Below are positions 45,548 through 55,449 of a stretch of DNA of 64,000 bases, piece by piece. Origin of the DNA: Duganella callida (lineage in GTDB: Bacteria > Pseudomonadota > Gammaproteobacteria > Burkholderiales > Burkholderiaceae_D); NCBI RefSeq assembly GCF_004614165.1, contig NZ_SPVG01000265.1, positions 1 to 64,000 of the forward strand, written 5' to 3'. The position numbers and the translations under genes are program-made. The stretch's first letter is position 1; every line of letters begins with the position of its first letter. The notes under the pieces were generated by a model, which was not told the origin of the DNA, made no database searches, and saw only the letters and a program-made list of their open reading frames with translations.

Positions 45548-48500
45548 TTAGCCCAGCACGATCTCGACGACGTGTGATGCGCCGTCGCGCTGCAGTGGAA
45601 TCAGCGCAGCGCCGTCCTCCGGCGTCAGCGGCGCGCCGTCCATGGACACCGCCACCACGCCGGCCGCGCTCCCCTGCGGATTACGCACGACGATATCGTA
45701 ACTGCCGCCATCATCCGGCAGGCGATAAACGACATGGAATTCCGGCCACTCGTCCGGTATGCGCGGCGCCAGCACGATCTGGCCGCCATCACGGATGCTG
45801 AAACCCAGCACCGATTCCAGGCCGACGCGGAACATCCAGCCGGACGAACCGGTATACCACGTCCAGCCGCCGCGCCCTATATGCGGCGCTTCGCCGTAAA
45901 TGTCAGCGGCGATGACATATGGCTCGACCTGGTACACCGCGACCGCGGCCGGATCGAGCGCGTGACTGACAGGGCTGATCATTTCCAGCAGCCTGGCCGC
46001 GCGATCGCGCCGGCCCGCTTCAGCCATGGCGCGCACCGCCCAGCAGGCCGCATGCGTGTACTGGCCGCCGTTCTCCCGCACGCCGGCCACGTATCCCTTG
46101 ATGTAGCCAGGGTCATTAGGCGTATTGACGAAGGCCGGCGTCAGCAGACGTATCAGACCTTCCGGCTCCGACACCAGGCGCTGCTCCATCGCGTCCAGCG
46201 CCTGCCTGGCACGCTGTTCGGGCGCGACCCCGGAAATCACGGCCCAGGCCTGGGCCAGCGCGTCGATCTGGCATTCGTCGCTGTCCTTCGATCCAATCAC
46301 GGCGCCGTTGTCGTAATAGGCCCGGCGGTACCATTCGCCATCCCAGCCATCGGCGTTGAGCGCGTGGTCCAGGTGGTCGTGGTAGGCCCGGTAGCTGAGG
46401 ACGCGCGCCGTGTCGCCACGCCGCTCGCAGATGGGCAGGAAGTCCTTGATGATGCGGGACAGGAAAAAGCCCATCCACACGCTTTCGCCCCGGCCTTCGC
46501 GGCCGACGCGGTTCATGCCGTCGTTCCAGTCGCCGGTGCCCATCAGCGGCAAGCCGTGCGCACCCTGGGTCAGTGAGCGGTCCAGCGCGCGGCAGCAGTG
46601 CTCGTAGATGTCGCCGCTGGCGCCGGACAACTCCGGTTTCAGATAGACTTCATCTTCGCCGTCTTCCAGCAGCGGCGCTTTGAGGAAGGGCTCCACCTCA
46701 TCGAGCACGCTCCAGTCGCCTGTGCTGCGCACGTAAAAGGCCGTGATGTAGGGCAGCCATAGCAAATCGTCCGAGAAGCGCGTGCGCAAGCCCTGCTCCA
46801 TCGGCGCGGTATGCCACCAGTGCAGCACATCCCCTTCGACAAACTGGTGCGCGGCGTGGATGCGGATCTGCTTGCGCGTCAGATCCGGACGTGCATAAAT
46901 CATGGCACTGGAATCCTGCAACTGATCGCGGTAGCCAAGCGCGCCGCCCGACTGATAAAACGCCGAGCGGCCCCAGATCCGGCAACTCAGATTCTGGTAG
47001 GCCAGCCAGCCGTTCAGCATCAGATCGATCGCAGGCGCCGGGGTCTTCACCTGTACCGCGCTGATGGTGTGATGCCAGAACGCGGTGATCTCGTCGTAGG
47101 CGCGCTGCACGGCGCCCGGCTGCGCATAGTGCCGCACCAGCTCCAGTGCCGCCTGGCGCTCCACCGTCTCTCCCAACAGGAACACACATTCCATGCTGGT
47201 GCCGGGGGCCAGCTCGCACACCACCTGGAACGCGGCGCAAGGGTCGAATCCAGGACCGCTGACGCCATCCAGCCGGGGCGCGCTCAACGCGGCCGGCTGG
47301 GCGGGGCTGCCATGCAGACCGATGAACGCCGCGCGGTCCGCGCTGTGGTGCACGACCGCGCCTTCACCAGCCAATGCGGCGGCAAACGTCACGCCGTCGG
47401 CGAATACGCCGGCCAGGGGATTGCTGGCCAGCAGCACACCGGCCGCATCGTACTCCGTGGTGACGAAACGGCTGCTGTCGGCCGGCGTACCACCCAGTAC
47501 CAGGCGCTGATACGAGTACAGCGACAGGCGGCGCACGCTGTCGCCACGATTGGTCACGCGCACGCGCACCAGCTTCACCGGATCGTGACGCGGCACGAAC
47601 ATCACCGTTTCCTGTTCCAGACCGTGACTGACATGGCTGATACGCGTGTAGCCGAAACCGTGCGCGGCTTGGTAACCGGCGCTGGCAGGCACTGGCCCGG
47701 GCAACGGCGACCAGTAACGGCCGTTGTCCTCATCGCGCAGATACAGCGCCTCGCCATGCGGATCGCGGATGGGATCGTTGTACCATGGAGTGAGACGGTG
47801 CACGCGGCTGTTGCGGCTCCAGGTATAGCCCGCACCGCTCTCGCTGACCAGGAAGCCGAAATGCTCATTGGAGATGGCGTTGGTCCACGCCAGCGGCGGC
47901 CGGTGCAGCCCACGTTGCGCGTCCCAGTTCATCCGCACCACGTATTCATGGCCGCCTTGACTGAAGCCGCCATGACCGTTAAAGAAGCGCAGCGCCTCGC
48001 GGCCCTCCAGCGCGAACGGCCCATCCGCCGCGCCGGGAGACGCCTGTGGCTGAGGAAGTTCCGCCGCGGCGCCATCCGGATCCGACAGCGCCGGCAGGCC
48101 AGCGCGTACCACCAGCAAGGCGCGCAGCGCGACGGCGGCCAGTTCGCCGGCCGCGAAGCTGGCCGCGTCACGCACCTGCACACCCTCCTGCGCGGGCCAG
48201 CCCGCGTCCAGCAGCAGGACATTCACCGGCCAACCCAGCGCCGCCCAGTAGCGGCGTGCGCGCAGCAGCAGTTCGACGTCGTCGCGTACCGCGCCCTGCT
48301 CGACCAGCACATGGATGGCGGGCAGACCAGCGACAGCCCGCTGCGATGGCGCGGCGCCGGCCTTTGCGCGCAACGCAGACTGACCGTACAACATGGCCGC
48401 CGCCAGCCGCTGCGCGTACTCCACCTGGTCGTCACTGAGCCCGGCCCGCTGCCGCATCGCCTGCCCGGCGCCGCGCGCGGCCTGTAACACCGGCAATCCC

Positions 48501-49306
48501 TCATCGCGCAAGGCCTCCGTCAGCGCCAGCGCCTGATCGCGGCTGGGGGCCGCGCCCAGCAGGAACACCAGCCGCAACTGACCGCCCGGCGCCAGCATCA
48601 CCCGGCGCCGCAGGCTGAAGGCCGGATCCAGCACGTTGCCTGCCGTGCCGGACAAATCGCCATCCATGCCCTGCGGGGCGCGCAGATCGCGGCCGCGTCC
48701 TACGAAGCGGGTACGGTCGGTTTCGAAGCCCGCCTCTTCTCCGCCCGCCGCCGCGTGTACCATCCACAAGCCGGCCTCGCCCTCCCCGCGCGGGCGACGA
48801 CGCGCCAGCAGCGCACCGCTGGCCGCATCGGGCTCGGTCTGCACGAATAACTTGGAAAAGGCGGGATGCGCGGCCTCGTCGGACTGGCGGTTCAGCACCA
48901 CTTCCAGATAGCTGGTGGCTTCGAGATGACGCTCCCGATCGGTGAGGTTGCTGAGCAGGATGCTGCGCACTTCCAGGTCGCGCTGCGGATCGACCGCCAC
49001 TTCCATGCGCGCTTCGATGCCGTTGGCCGTCACGTCGACCCAGCCGACGCCTGGCTCGCCTCCGGCGGCGCGGCGTTCCGCATTGGCGCCGCCAGGCTGC
49101 TCGCCCAGCGACCAGCAGTTGCCGCTATCCGCGTCGCGCAGGTAAAAGAAATAGCCCTCGGCGTCTTCAATGCGGTCGCCGCTCCAGCGGGACAGCATGG
49201 TGTCGCCGACGCGGCTGAATCCCGTACCGGCGCCGGTCAACAAGGTGGTGAAGCTGCCGTTGGACAGCAGTTGCGCATGACGCATCAATGGCTTGGTCGT
49301 ATTCAT
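45548..49306 (-). CDS. GH94 phosphorylase, probably 1,2-beta-oligoglucan phosphorylase
   Basis: This 1252-residue cytoplasmic protein has no signal peptide and no membrane helices. Two GT36-like beta-sandwich units are visible (DTMLSRWSGDRIEDAEGYFF near 34; HEYVVRMNWDAQRGLHRPPL near 455), then an (alpha/alpha)6 catalytic barrel. The general-acid motif GTGDWNDGMN is at about 923-932, and the end is NdvB-like (IGRGGWTWYTGSSGWMFRVG). It resembles the C-terminal half of cyclic beta-1,2-glucan synthase without the GT84 membrane part. That is the architecture of phosphorylases that turn beta-1,2-glucooligosaccharides plus phosphate into glucose 1-phosphate. The start overlaps the GH1 stop by ATGA. 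Cellobiose phosphorylases are usually nearer 800 residues. Confidence 0.82.
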   Translation of the reverse strand: MNTTKPLMRHAQLLSNGSFTTLLTGAGTGFSRVGDTMLSRWSGDRIEDAEGYFFYLRDADSGNCWSLGEQPGGANAERRAAGGEPGVGWVDVTANGIEARMEVAVDPQRDLEVRSILLSNLTDRERHLEATSYLEVVLNRQSDEAAHPAFSKLFVQTEPDAASGALLARRRPRGEGEAGLWMVHAAAGGEEAGFETDRTRFVGRGRDLRAPQGMDGDLSGTAGNVLDPAFSLRRRVMLAPGGQLRLVFLLGAAPSRDQALALTEALRDEGLPVLQAARGAGQAMRQRAGLSDDQVEYAQRLAAAMLYGQSALRAKAGAAPSQRAVAGLPAIHVLVEQGAVRDDVELLLRARRYWAALGWPVNVLLLDAGWPAQEGVQVRDAASFAAGELAAVALRALLVVRAGLPALSDPDGAAAELPQPQASPGAADGPFALEGREALRFFNGHGGFSQGGHEYVVRMNWDAQRGLHRPPLAWTNAISNEHFGFLVSESGAGYTWSRNSRVHRLTPWYNDPIRDPHGEALYLRDEDNGRYWSPLPGPVPASAGYQAAHGFGYTRISHVSHGLEQETVMFVPRHDPVKLVRVRVTNRGDSVRRLSLYSYQRLVLGGTPADSSRFVTTEYDAAGVLLASNPLAGVFADGVTFAAALAGEGAVVHHSADRAAFIGLHGSPAQPAALSAPRLDGVSGPGFDPCAAFQVVCELAPGTSMECVFLLGETVERQAALELVRHYAQPGAVQRAYDEITAFWHHTISAVQVKTPAPAIDLMLNGWLAYQNLSCRIWGRSAFYQSGGALGYRDQLQDSSAMIYARPDLTRKQIRIHAAHQFVEGDVLHWWHTAPMEQGLRTRFSDDLLWLPYITAFYVRSTGDWSVLDEVEPFLKAPLLEDGEDEVYLKPELSGASGDIYEHCCRALDRSLTQGAHGLPLMGTGDWNDGMNRVGREGRGESVWMGFFLSRIIKDFLPICERRGDTARVLSYRAYHDHLDHALNADGWDGEWYRRAYYDNGAVIGSKDSDECQIDALAQAWAVISGVAPEQRARQALDAMEQRLVSEPEGLIRLLTPAFVNTPNDPGYIKGYVAGVRENGGQYTHAACWAVRAMAEAGRRDRAARLLEMISPVSHALDPAAVAVYQVEPYVIAADIYGEAPHIGRGGWTWYTGSSGWMFRVGLESVLGFSIRDGGQIVLAPRIPDEWPEFHVVYRLPDDGGSYDIVVRNPQGSAAGVVAVSMDGAPLTPEDGAALIPLQRDGASHVVEIVLG

Positions 49307-50670
49307 GGTCGTTCTGCAGTTGGGTTGAGGCATACGCCATTGCTGGCGACAATGTCCGCATACAGATATGCGCTGTCTTTCAGCGTACGCTGCTGCGTTT
49401 CGAAATTCACGTGAATGATGCCGAAGCGTTTGGAGAAGCCCAGCGACCATTCCAGGTTGTCGAGCAGCGACCACACCATGTAGCCGCGTACGTCCACGCC
49501 GCGCGCCAGCGCCGCGCTCAAGGCGCCCATGTTCTTGCGCAGGCAGTCGATGCGCAGCGGATCGCGTATCCGTCCGTCTTCCGCATTGGGCGGATCGTAG
49601 AAGGCCGAGCCGTTTTCCATGATGTACAGCGGCGTGTCGCCATAGCGTTGCCTGAAATTGACCAGCGTGTCGGTCAACCCTTGCGGGAAGACTTCCCAGC
49701 CGGTTTCGGTGTAGGTGGCCTGCGTCTGCCGTACCGGAGCCACCATTAGTGGCCAGTGCGTGGCTTCGTGACGCACCACGCTGCGCGTGTAGTAGTTGAT
49801 GCCGATGAAGTCCAGCTTTTGCCCTATCAGCGCGAAGTCCGCGGCCGGCCATTCTGGCCAGGCGTCACCGAACATCTGCTTGAGTTCCGGCGGATAGCCG
49901 CCGAGGAAAATCGGGTCGAGGTACTGGCGGTTCATGTAAGCATCTGCGCGCCGTGTCGCATCCAGATCCTCCGGCGACTGGCTGGCCGGATATTTGGGCT
50001 CGATGTTGACCACGATGCCGATCTGGTGTCTGCCGATGTCGCGGTAGGCCTTGACCGCGCTGCCGTGCGCGCGCAGCAGGTTGTGGCTGACCAGCGCCGC
50101 CTCGTGCAGGTTGCGGTGGCCTGGCGCCAGCGTGCCGTGCATGTAGCCACCGTCCATCACCACCCACGGTTCGTTCAGCGTCGCCCAGGATTTGACGCGA
50201 CCGTCGAACGCCGCGAAGACGATGCGCGCATAATCCGTGAACCAGTCGGCGATAGCGGGATTGAGCCAGCCGCCGCGATCGTCGAGTGCCGCCGGCAAGT
50301 CCCAGTGATACAGCGTCACCAGCGGCTCGATGCCGTTGGCCAGCAGCTCGTCGATCAGGCGGCCATAGAAATCCAGGCCGGCCTGATTGATGGCACCACG
50401 CCCCTGCGGCAGGATGCGGCTCCAGGAGATGCTGAAGCGGTAGGCTTTCAATCCCAGCTTCGCCATCAGCGCCACGTCTTCCTTGTACCGATTGTAATGA
50501 TCGCAGGCGATATCGCCGTTGTCGCCATCGCGCACATTGCCCGGCACCGCGCAAAAGCGCTGCCAGATGCTGGGGCCGGCGCCATCGGCCAGCGGCGAGC
50601 CTTCGATCTGGTAAGCGGAGGTGGAGCTTCCCCACAGGAAGTCGGGTGGAAACTGGATGGGCTGGGTCAT
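49303..50670 (-). CDS. GH1 beta-glucosidase
   Basis: This 455-residue retaining beta-glucosidase has the N-terminal FLWGSSTSAYQIEG, acid/base TLNEP (Glu about 167) and nucleophile YIMENG (Glu about 352). There is no signal peptide, so it is cytoplasmic. In this operon it would split sophorose or other short beta-glucosides to glucose, complementing the phosphorylase, which does not act on disaccharides in known relatives. Overlaps of 4 bp exist at both ends. Confidence 0.94.
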   Translation of the reverse strand: MTQPIQFPPDFLWGSSTSAYQIEGSPLADGAGPSIWQRFCAVPGNVRDGDNGDIACDHYNRYKEDVALMAKLGLKAYRFSISWSRILPQGRGAINQAGLDFYGRLIDELLANGIEPLVTLYHWDLPAALDDRGGWLNPAIADWFTDYARIVFAAFDGRVKSWATLNEPWVVMDGGYMHGTLAPGHRNLHEAALVSHNLLRAHGSAVKAYRDIGRHQIGIVVNIEPKYPASQSPEDLDATRRADAYMNRQYLDPIFLGGYPPELKQMFGDAWPEWPAADFALIGQKLDFIGINYYTRSVVRHEATHWPLMVAPVRQTQATYTETGWEVFPQGLTDTLVNFRQRYGDTPLYIMENGSAFYDPPNAEDGRIRDPLRIDCLRKNMGALSAALARGVDVRGYMVWSLLDNLEWSLGFSKRFGIIHVNFETQQRTLKDSAYLYADIVASNGVCLNPTAERP

Positions 50671-53600
50671 GGTGTTGGTATCCCCTGTAATTTGATCTGC
50701 AGGACAGCAGGAAGGCTGGTGATGATGATCTGGCGTCCCTGCCAGCGCACGGGCTGCCCGTTGAGGGTTGCGGCGCCGGGAGCGCCGGCCCAGGGCCAGG
50801 TGTAAATGACGCCACCGGGTGGAATCCGCGCCATCGCATCCACACGCAGCGTCAGGCGCCGGTCCTGTTGCGACAGGCTGTAATCCAGTGGGCCGTAGGG
50901 TGTGCGCAAGCCGCGCAGGGCAACGCCGTCGCCGCGCAACCATGCCGTGGGTATGCCTTCCGCCAGCAGCAGCGCATGGTCGGACTCGCGCTCGTAGGCA
51001 AAAGCGTCCAGCGCCGCGCGGATGTAGTCGGACGAGATCCAGCCATGCGGCATATCGCCGAGGAAGCGCGGCTCGCGTGCATCGCGGCCCACCACTTCCG
51101 CCCACTGGTTCCATGCGCGGGGACGCTGGTCGGCGTAGAAGTAGTCCAGCAGCTGCTGCGCGCGCTCGCGCCAGCCCAGACGAATGAAGGCGCTGACGTT
51201 GCGCAGTTCATAGGGCGTGTAGTCTTGCCATTGGCTGCCGCCGTCGCGGCGGCTGCGGAAGAAGTCCCAGTATTTTTCATAGGTGGTGTGCAGCAGCGCC
51301 GGCGCGATATGCTGCTGCTCGCCGCCGGGTGTCAGGCCTATCGTGGACGAGGTGGGGTCGAAGTCGCCCAGTTCCGCGGCGCCGGGCAGGTAATCGATGC
51401 CATGCCTGCGAACCGTATTGTTCAGCGACGTGTAGAGGTCACGCCGGAAGGCGTCGCGCTGTTCGGACAAACGTCGGCCTGCATCGGCCTGTCCCAGGAC
51501 GCCGGCGATGTAGGCGGCGTCCTTGTAGCCGCGCATGGCCCAGAAGTCGTCCCAATAGGAGTGCATGGGTTTTTCCGAATATCCTTCATGACTGATCGAG
51601 GCCGGCATCAGACCGGCGGGATCGGAACGCCGCAACTGCTCCATGTAACCGGCGGCCGCTTCGACGCGCGGCCAGATGGCTGCCAGCGCTGCCCGGTCCC
51701 GGGTGTAGCGGTACAGTTCCGCCGCGAGAAAGATCAGTTCTCCGTGGCTGTCGTTCTCCGGCACCGGATCGGCACCACGGCGGTCGACGCAGCACGGCAC
51801 CTTGCCGTTGTCGAACTGGTAGGATGCGTACCAGCGCAGGTAGTCGGCGGCGATGTCCGGCTGGCCGAGGCGCAGCAAGGCTTCCGACATCATGGCGCCG
51901 TCGCGTATCCAGGAGCGGCGGTAGGAGCGCGTGCCTGGCTGAAGGGCGTGCCCTTCGCGCGTCATCAACATGTGCGCCAGCGAAGAACGCAAGGTGTCGG
52001 CCATGTGCCGCCCTTGCGGCGGCACTTGCAATGCGACTCGATTGAGTTTGCCGCGCCATGCGGCGGCCACCTGCTCCTGCTTGCTGGTCAGCCAGGCGAT
52101 GTTGCCGCCGGGCGGCGCCGCGCCACCAGCCATGGGCAGGACCACGCCCAAGGTCACGCTGCCATGTGGCGGCAAGGTGACGTCGTATCTGAGCGCCGCG
52201 GATGCCATGCCGACGTCGTCGTGCACAGCGCGTACGGCATGCGCGGCGGGCGTGACGGCGGCCGCCCGCGGCAGCAGTCCGGCATCGAAGCTGGACAGTG
52301 CCACGCCGGTCGGCGGCTCGATCGGATAAATTCTGTCATCGCCATTGATGGCCAAGGCTTTGCCGTCCCATCGCAAATCCCTGATTTCGCTGTAACCGCC
52401 GGGCGTGTTGAGGAATTGGCGCGGCGCGTTGACCTGGAACGGGCGAGCGGCCAGCACCAGCGTCAGCTTCCTTGGCATGGCCGTGCGATTCTTCAGCGTA
52501 TAGCTGGCCAGCAGCTGCGATGCCCCGGGCGCGCCGTCCGCGGCGGCGGTCACGCTCAGGGTCCATGCCGCATGCGTCCAGGTCACGGTGGGCAGCGGCA
52601 GGTAGCCGTCTTTCAGGCTTTGGCTGATTTTCACATCGGCCCAGGTATGCAGCTTGCCGCCGTCGCGCACGAACGGCTCGAGCGAATAGCCGCCCTGCCG
52701 GGATTCCAGCGCGCCGTCCTCGGAGATCAGCGCACTGTGACCGCCGCCGCCATCGACGCCGACCAGTGTCCAGTATGGCTGCTGGCCGCTGAATCCGCGC
52801 GGATACAGCCCGCGCGGTGCGGTGGTGGCCACCGCCGACAGGAACTGATTGGGTGTGGCGCCATAAGCCAGGTCCTTCAGCTCCACCTCCGTCAGCGCAT
52901 AGCCGTCACCTGGGCCGGCGTGCAGCGACAGGCGGATATAGCGCGCTTCGGATTCCGGCAGCCGCAGCGGATCGTCGCCACCATTGCCGTCCACCACGCG
53001 CCGCACGGTGCGCCATTCTGCGCCGTCGTCGGACAGCGCCACATCATAGCGGCTGGCGTGACGACGTCCCTGCCAATGCAGCAGCAGTCCGCCGAACTCA
53101 CGCGCGGCGCCCAGATCGATGAGCAACTGCTGTTCGCCGGCGAGACTGCGCCAGGCCGTCGATGATTTTCCGTCCACGGCCAGCGCCCCATCGCCGGCCG
53201 ATGCGCTGGCCACCGGTTGAGGCCAGGCCGCCGGCGGCGGCGGCAGTTCGCGAATCGACAACTGCCGGATGTAGACCGAGCCCTTGCCGCCACCGTTCCC
53301 CGCGCTGACCACGAATTCAACGCGGTCGGCATGCGTCAGGTTGCGGTCTTTCGCCGGTCCCCATGCAAAAGCGATCTGGCGCTTCTTGATGCGCACCAAT
53401 TGCCACTCCTTGGGGAACACATAGTTCTGCTGCTGGAACCACCAGACGTTATCGCCGCTGGCGTCGGTCAGCTTGAATTCGAAATGGTTGTCCGGCGCCT
53501 CCGCGCGCACGTAAAAAGAGATCTCGTAATTTTCCGGCAGGTCCAATGGCAGGCTGCGGCGCACGAAAGCATATCCCCCCCTGCCCGCAAAATCGAAATC

Positions 53601-53765
53601 CAGCCGCAGGCCGCCATCGGCAGCGCTGGCGCGCGATTGCACACCATCTGAAGCCTGCGCCTGCCACGCCGCGATGGACGAAAAATCATCGAGCACGCGC
53701 GATGGCGCCGCGCTGGCCGTCGCCATCGTCAGATACAGCAGCAGGACCAGGCGTGCGAACATCAT
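50667..53765 (-). CDS. Secreted discoidin-domain protein with (alpha/alpha)6-type catalytic module, candidate glycoside hydrolase
   Basis: This 1032-residue protein has a signal peptide (to about 19, ATASA), then a jelly-roll carbohydrate-binding-like domain (about 20-170; NYEISFYVRAEAPDNHFEFK). An F5/8 discoidin/CBM32-like domain follows (about 185-290; ARYIRLSLHAGPGDGYALTE), and then a long beta-rich unit. A helical barrel begins near residue 620 (TRSYRRSWIRDGAMMSEALL) and runs through VPENDSHGELIFLAAELYR. The WIRDG and ENDSHGE segments look like GH15/GH65-type sugar-cleft residues, but I cannot place it in a named family. Its place between permease and GH1 genes suggests periplasmic processing of the imported glucan. 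Confidence 0.75.
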   Translation of the reverse strand: MMFARLVLLLYLTMATASAAPSRVLDDFSSIAAWQAQASDGVQSRASAADGGLRLDFDFAGRGGYAFVRRSLPLDLPENYEISFYVRAEAPDNHFEFKLTDASGDNVWWFQQQNYVFPKEWQLVRIKKRQIAFAWGPAKDRNLTHADRVEFVVSAGNGGGKGSVYIRQLSIRELPPPPAAWPQPVASASAGDGALAVDGKSSTAWRSLAGEQQLLIDLGAAREFGGLLLHWQGRRHASRYDVALSDDGAEWRTVRRVVDGNGGDDPLRLPESEARYIRLSLHAGPGDGYALTEVELKDLAYGATPNQFLSAVATTAPRGLYPRGFSGQQPYWTLVGVDGGGGHSALISEDGALESRQGGYSLEPFVRDGGKLHTWADVKISQSLKDGYLPLPTVTWTHAAWTLSVTAAADGAPGASQLLASYTLKNRTAMPRKLTLVLAARPFQVNAPRQFLNTPGGYSEIRDLRWDGKALAINGDDRIYPIEPPTGVALSSFDAGLLPRAAAVTPAAHAVRAVHDDVGMASAALRYDVTLPPHGSVTLGVVLPMAGGAAPPGGNIAWLTSKQEQVAAAWRGKLNRVALQVPPQGRHMADTLRSSLAHMLMTREGHALQPGTRSYRRSWIRDGAMMSEALLRLGQPDIAADYLRWYASYQFDNGKVPCCVDRRGADPVPENDSHGELIFLAAELYRYTRDRAALAAIWPRVEAAAGYMEQLRRSDPAGLMPASISHEGYSEKPMHSYWDDFWAMRGYKDAAYIAGVLGQADAGRRLSEQRDAFRRDLYTSLNNTVRRHGIDYLPGAAELGDFDPTSSTIGLTPGGEQQHIAPALLHTTYEKYWDFFRSRRDGGSQWQDYTPYELRNVSAFIRLGWRERAQQLLDYFYADQRPRAWNQWAEVVGRDAREPRFLGDMPHGWISSDYIRAALDAFAYERESDHALLLAEGIPTAWLRGDGVALRGLRTPYGPLDYSLSQQDRRLTLRVDAMARIPPGGVIYTWPWAGAPGAATLNGQPVRWQGRQIIITSLPAVLQIKLQGIPTP

Positions 53766-54577
53766 CCCTTGACGCTCCCGACCAGCAGGCCCTGGATGTA
53801 ATAGCGCTGCAGTCCGAGAAACAGCAACAGCACCGGCAGTACGGTCAGCACCGAGCCGGCCATCATCAACTCATTATCCTGCACGTGCTCGCGCGACAGC
53901 GATGCCAGCGCCACCGGCAGCGTGTACAAGTCCTTATCGGTCAGCACGATCAGCGGCCACATGAAATCGTTCCAGGTGCCGAGAAAAGTGAAAATGCCCA
54001 GGGTGACCAGTATCGGCGTCAGCAAGGGCAGCACGATGATGCGGAAGATCTGGAATTCGCTGGCGCCGTCCATGCGCGCCGCCTCCAGCAAGGCATCCGG
54101 GATGGTCAGCGCGTACTGGCGCACCAGGAAGATGCCGAAGATGCCTGCCATCGCCGGCACCAGCACAGCGCCGTAGCTGTTCACCAGTCCCATATACTTC
54201 AGCAGCAGGAACAGCGGCAGCATCGCCACCTGGCTCGGGATCACCAGCGCGCCGAGCATGGTATTGAAAATGCGCTCGCGTCCCCGGAAGCGCAGCTTGG
54301 CGAACGCATAACCGGCGCTGACATTGAACAGCAGCGACAGCACGGTCGCCCCGCAGGACAGCAGCACGCTGTTCAGCAGATACTGGCCAATGCCGGCATG
54401 ACTGAACAGCTCATGATAATTATGCAGCGTAGCCGACTGCGGCAACAGGCGCAAAGGAAAAGCACTGGATTCGCCCGGCGCCATCAGCGATGACGACAAC
54501 ATCCACAACAGCGGGAACAGCGTCAGCACGCCCGCCGCCAGCATCACCGCATTCAGCATCAAGGCGCGCGGCTTCAT
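53762..54577 (-). CDS. Sugar ABC transporter permease (MalG/UgpE type)
   Basis: This 271-residue permease has six helices and the EAA loop (EAARMDGASEFQIFRIIVLP) that docks the ATPase. It starts inside an ATGA overlap with the other permease and ends in an ATGA overlap with the discoidin gene. CUT1 family, oligosaccharide uptake. Confidence 0.94.
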   Translation of the reverse strand: MKPRALMLNAVMLAAGVLTLFPLLWMLSSSLMAPGESSAFPLRLLPQSATLHNYHELFSHAGIGQYLLNSVLLSCGATVLSLLFNVSAGYAFAKLRFRGRERIFNTMLGALVIPSQVAMLPLFLLLKYMGLVNSYGAVLVPAMAGIFGIFLVRQYALTIPDALLEAARMDGASEFQIFRIIVLPLLTPILVTLGIFTFLGTWNDFMWPLIVLTDKDLYTLPVALASLSREHVQDNELMMAGSVLTVLPVLLLFLGLQRYYIQGLLVGSVKG

Positions 54578-55449
54578 GCCTCACCTCCCCTGGCGAAGCG
54601 CAGCTGCAGCAGGGTCACGCAGAACATGATCGCAAACAGCACGAACGCCACCGCCGATGCCGTACCAAGATTCCACCATTTGAAGCCCTGCTCGTACATA
54701 AAGTACAGCACACTGACGGTGCTTTGCACCGGCCCGCCCTGCGTCATCACATACGGCTCGGCGAACAGCTGGAAGTAGCCGGCCATGCTGAGAATACTCA
54801 CCATCAGCAGCGTCGGTCCCAGCATCGGCCAGGTCACGTAGCGGAACTGCTGCCATGTACCAGCGCCATCGAGTCCGGCCGCTTCGTACAGATCGTCCGG
54901 GATGCTCTGCAGTCCGGCCAGGAAGATGATCATGTTGTAGCCGAAGTTCTTCCACACCGCGAACAGGATAATCGCCGGCATGGCCCAATGCGGATCATTC
55001 AGCCAGTCCACCGGCGACAGGCCGAGCCCCTGCAAGCCGTAGTTGATCATGCCGTAACGCGTGTGCAGCAGATAGCGCCAGATCACGGCCACCGCCACCA
55101 GCGAAGTGACCACCGGCGCAAAGAAGGCCGTACGGAACAGGCCCTTGAACCAGGTCAGGCGCGAATGCAGCAGCAGGGCCGCACCGAGCGAAGCGGCGAT
55201 CGACAACGGCACGCCGATCACCACGAAGTACAGCGTATTGCCCAGCGCCTGCCAGAACAGCGGCGTTTGCAGCAGTTGGCTGTAATTGCGCAGACCGACG
55301 AAGCGCAGGTTGCGCAGATCGGCCAGCGCGTAGATGTCGAAGTCGGTCAGGCTCATGATCAGTGCGGCCAGCACCGGCAGAAAAAAGAACACGCTGATCA
55401 CCAGCAGCGCGGGCGCGACGAAGCACCAGGCGGCGCGCTGTGTATTCAT
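54574..55449 (-). CDS. Sugar ABC transporter permease (MalF/UgpA type)
   Basis: This 291-residue CUT1 permease has six helices and the EAA loop (EAAGLDGAGTWQQFRYVTWP). It partners with the following permease, the lipoprotein at 55446 and the ATPase at 44462. Both ends lie in 4-bp overlaps. Confidence 0.94.
   Translation of the reverse strand: MNTQRAAWCFVAPALLVISVFFFLPVLAALIMSLTDFDIYALADLRNLRFVGLRNYSQLLQTPLFWQALGNTLYFVVIGVPLSIAASLGAALLLHSRLTWFKGLFRTAFFAPVVTSLVAVAVIWRYLLHTRYGMINYGLQGLGLSPVDWLNDPHWAMPAIILFAVWKNFGYNMIIFLAGLQSIPDDLYEAAGLDGAGTWQQFRYVTWPMLGPTLLMVSILSMAGYFQLFAEPYVMTQGGPVQSTVSVLYFMYEQGFKWWNLGTASAVAFVLFAIMFCVTLLQLRFARGGEA

Noticed and set aside
45548..49306. GH94 protein as a cyclic beta-1,2-glucan synthase (NdvB)
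   Set aside because: It lacks the GT84 glycosyltransferase domain and any membrane helices and is under half the length of NdvB. Its setting with an importer and hydrolases points to breakdown, not synthesis.
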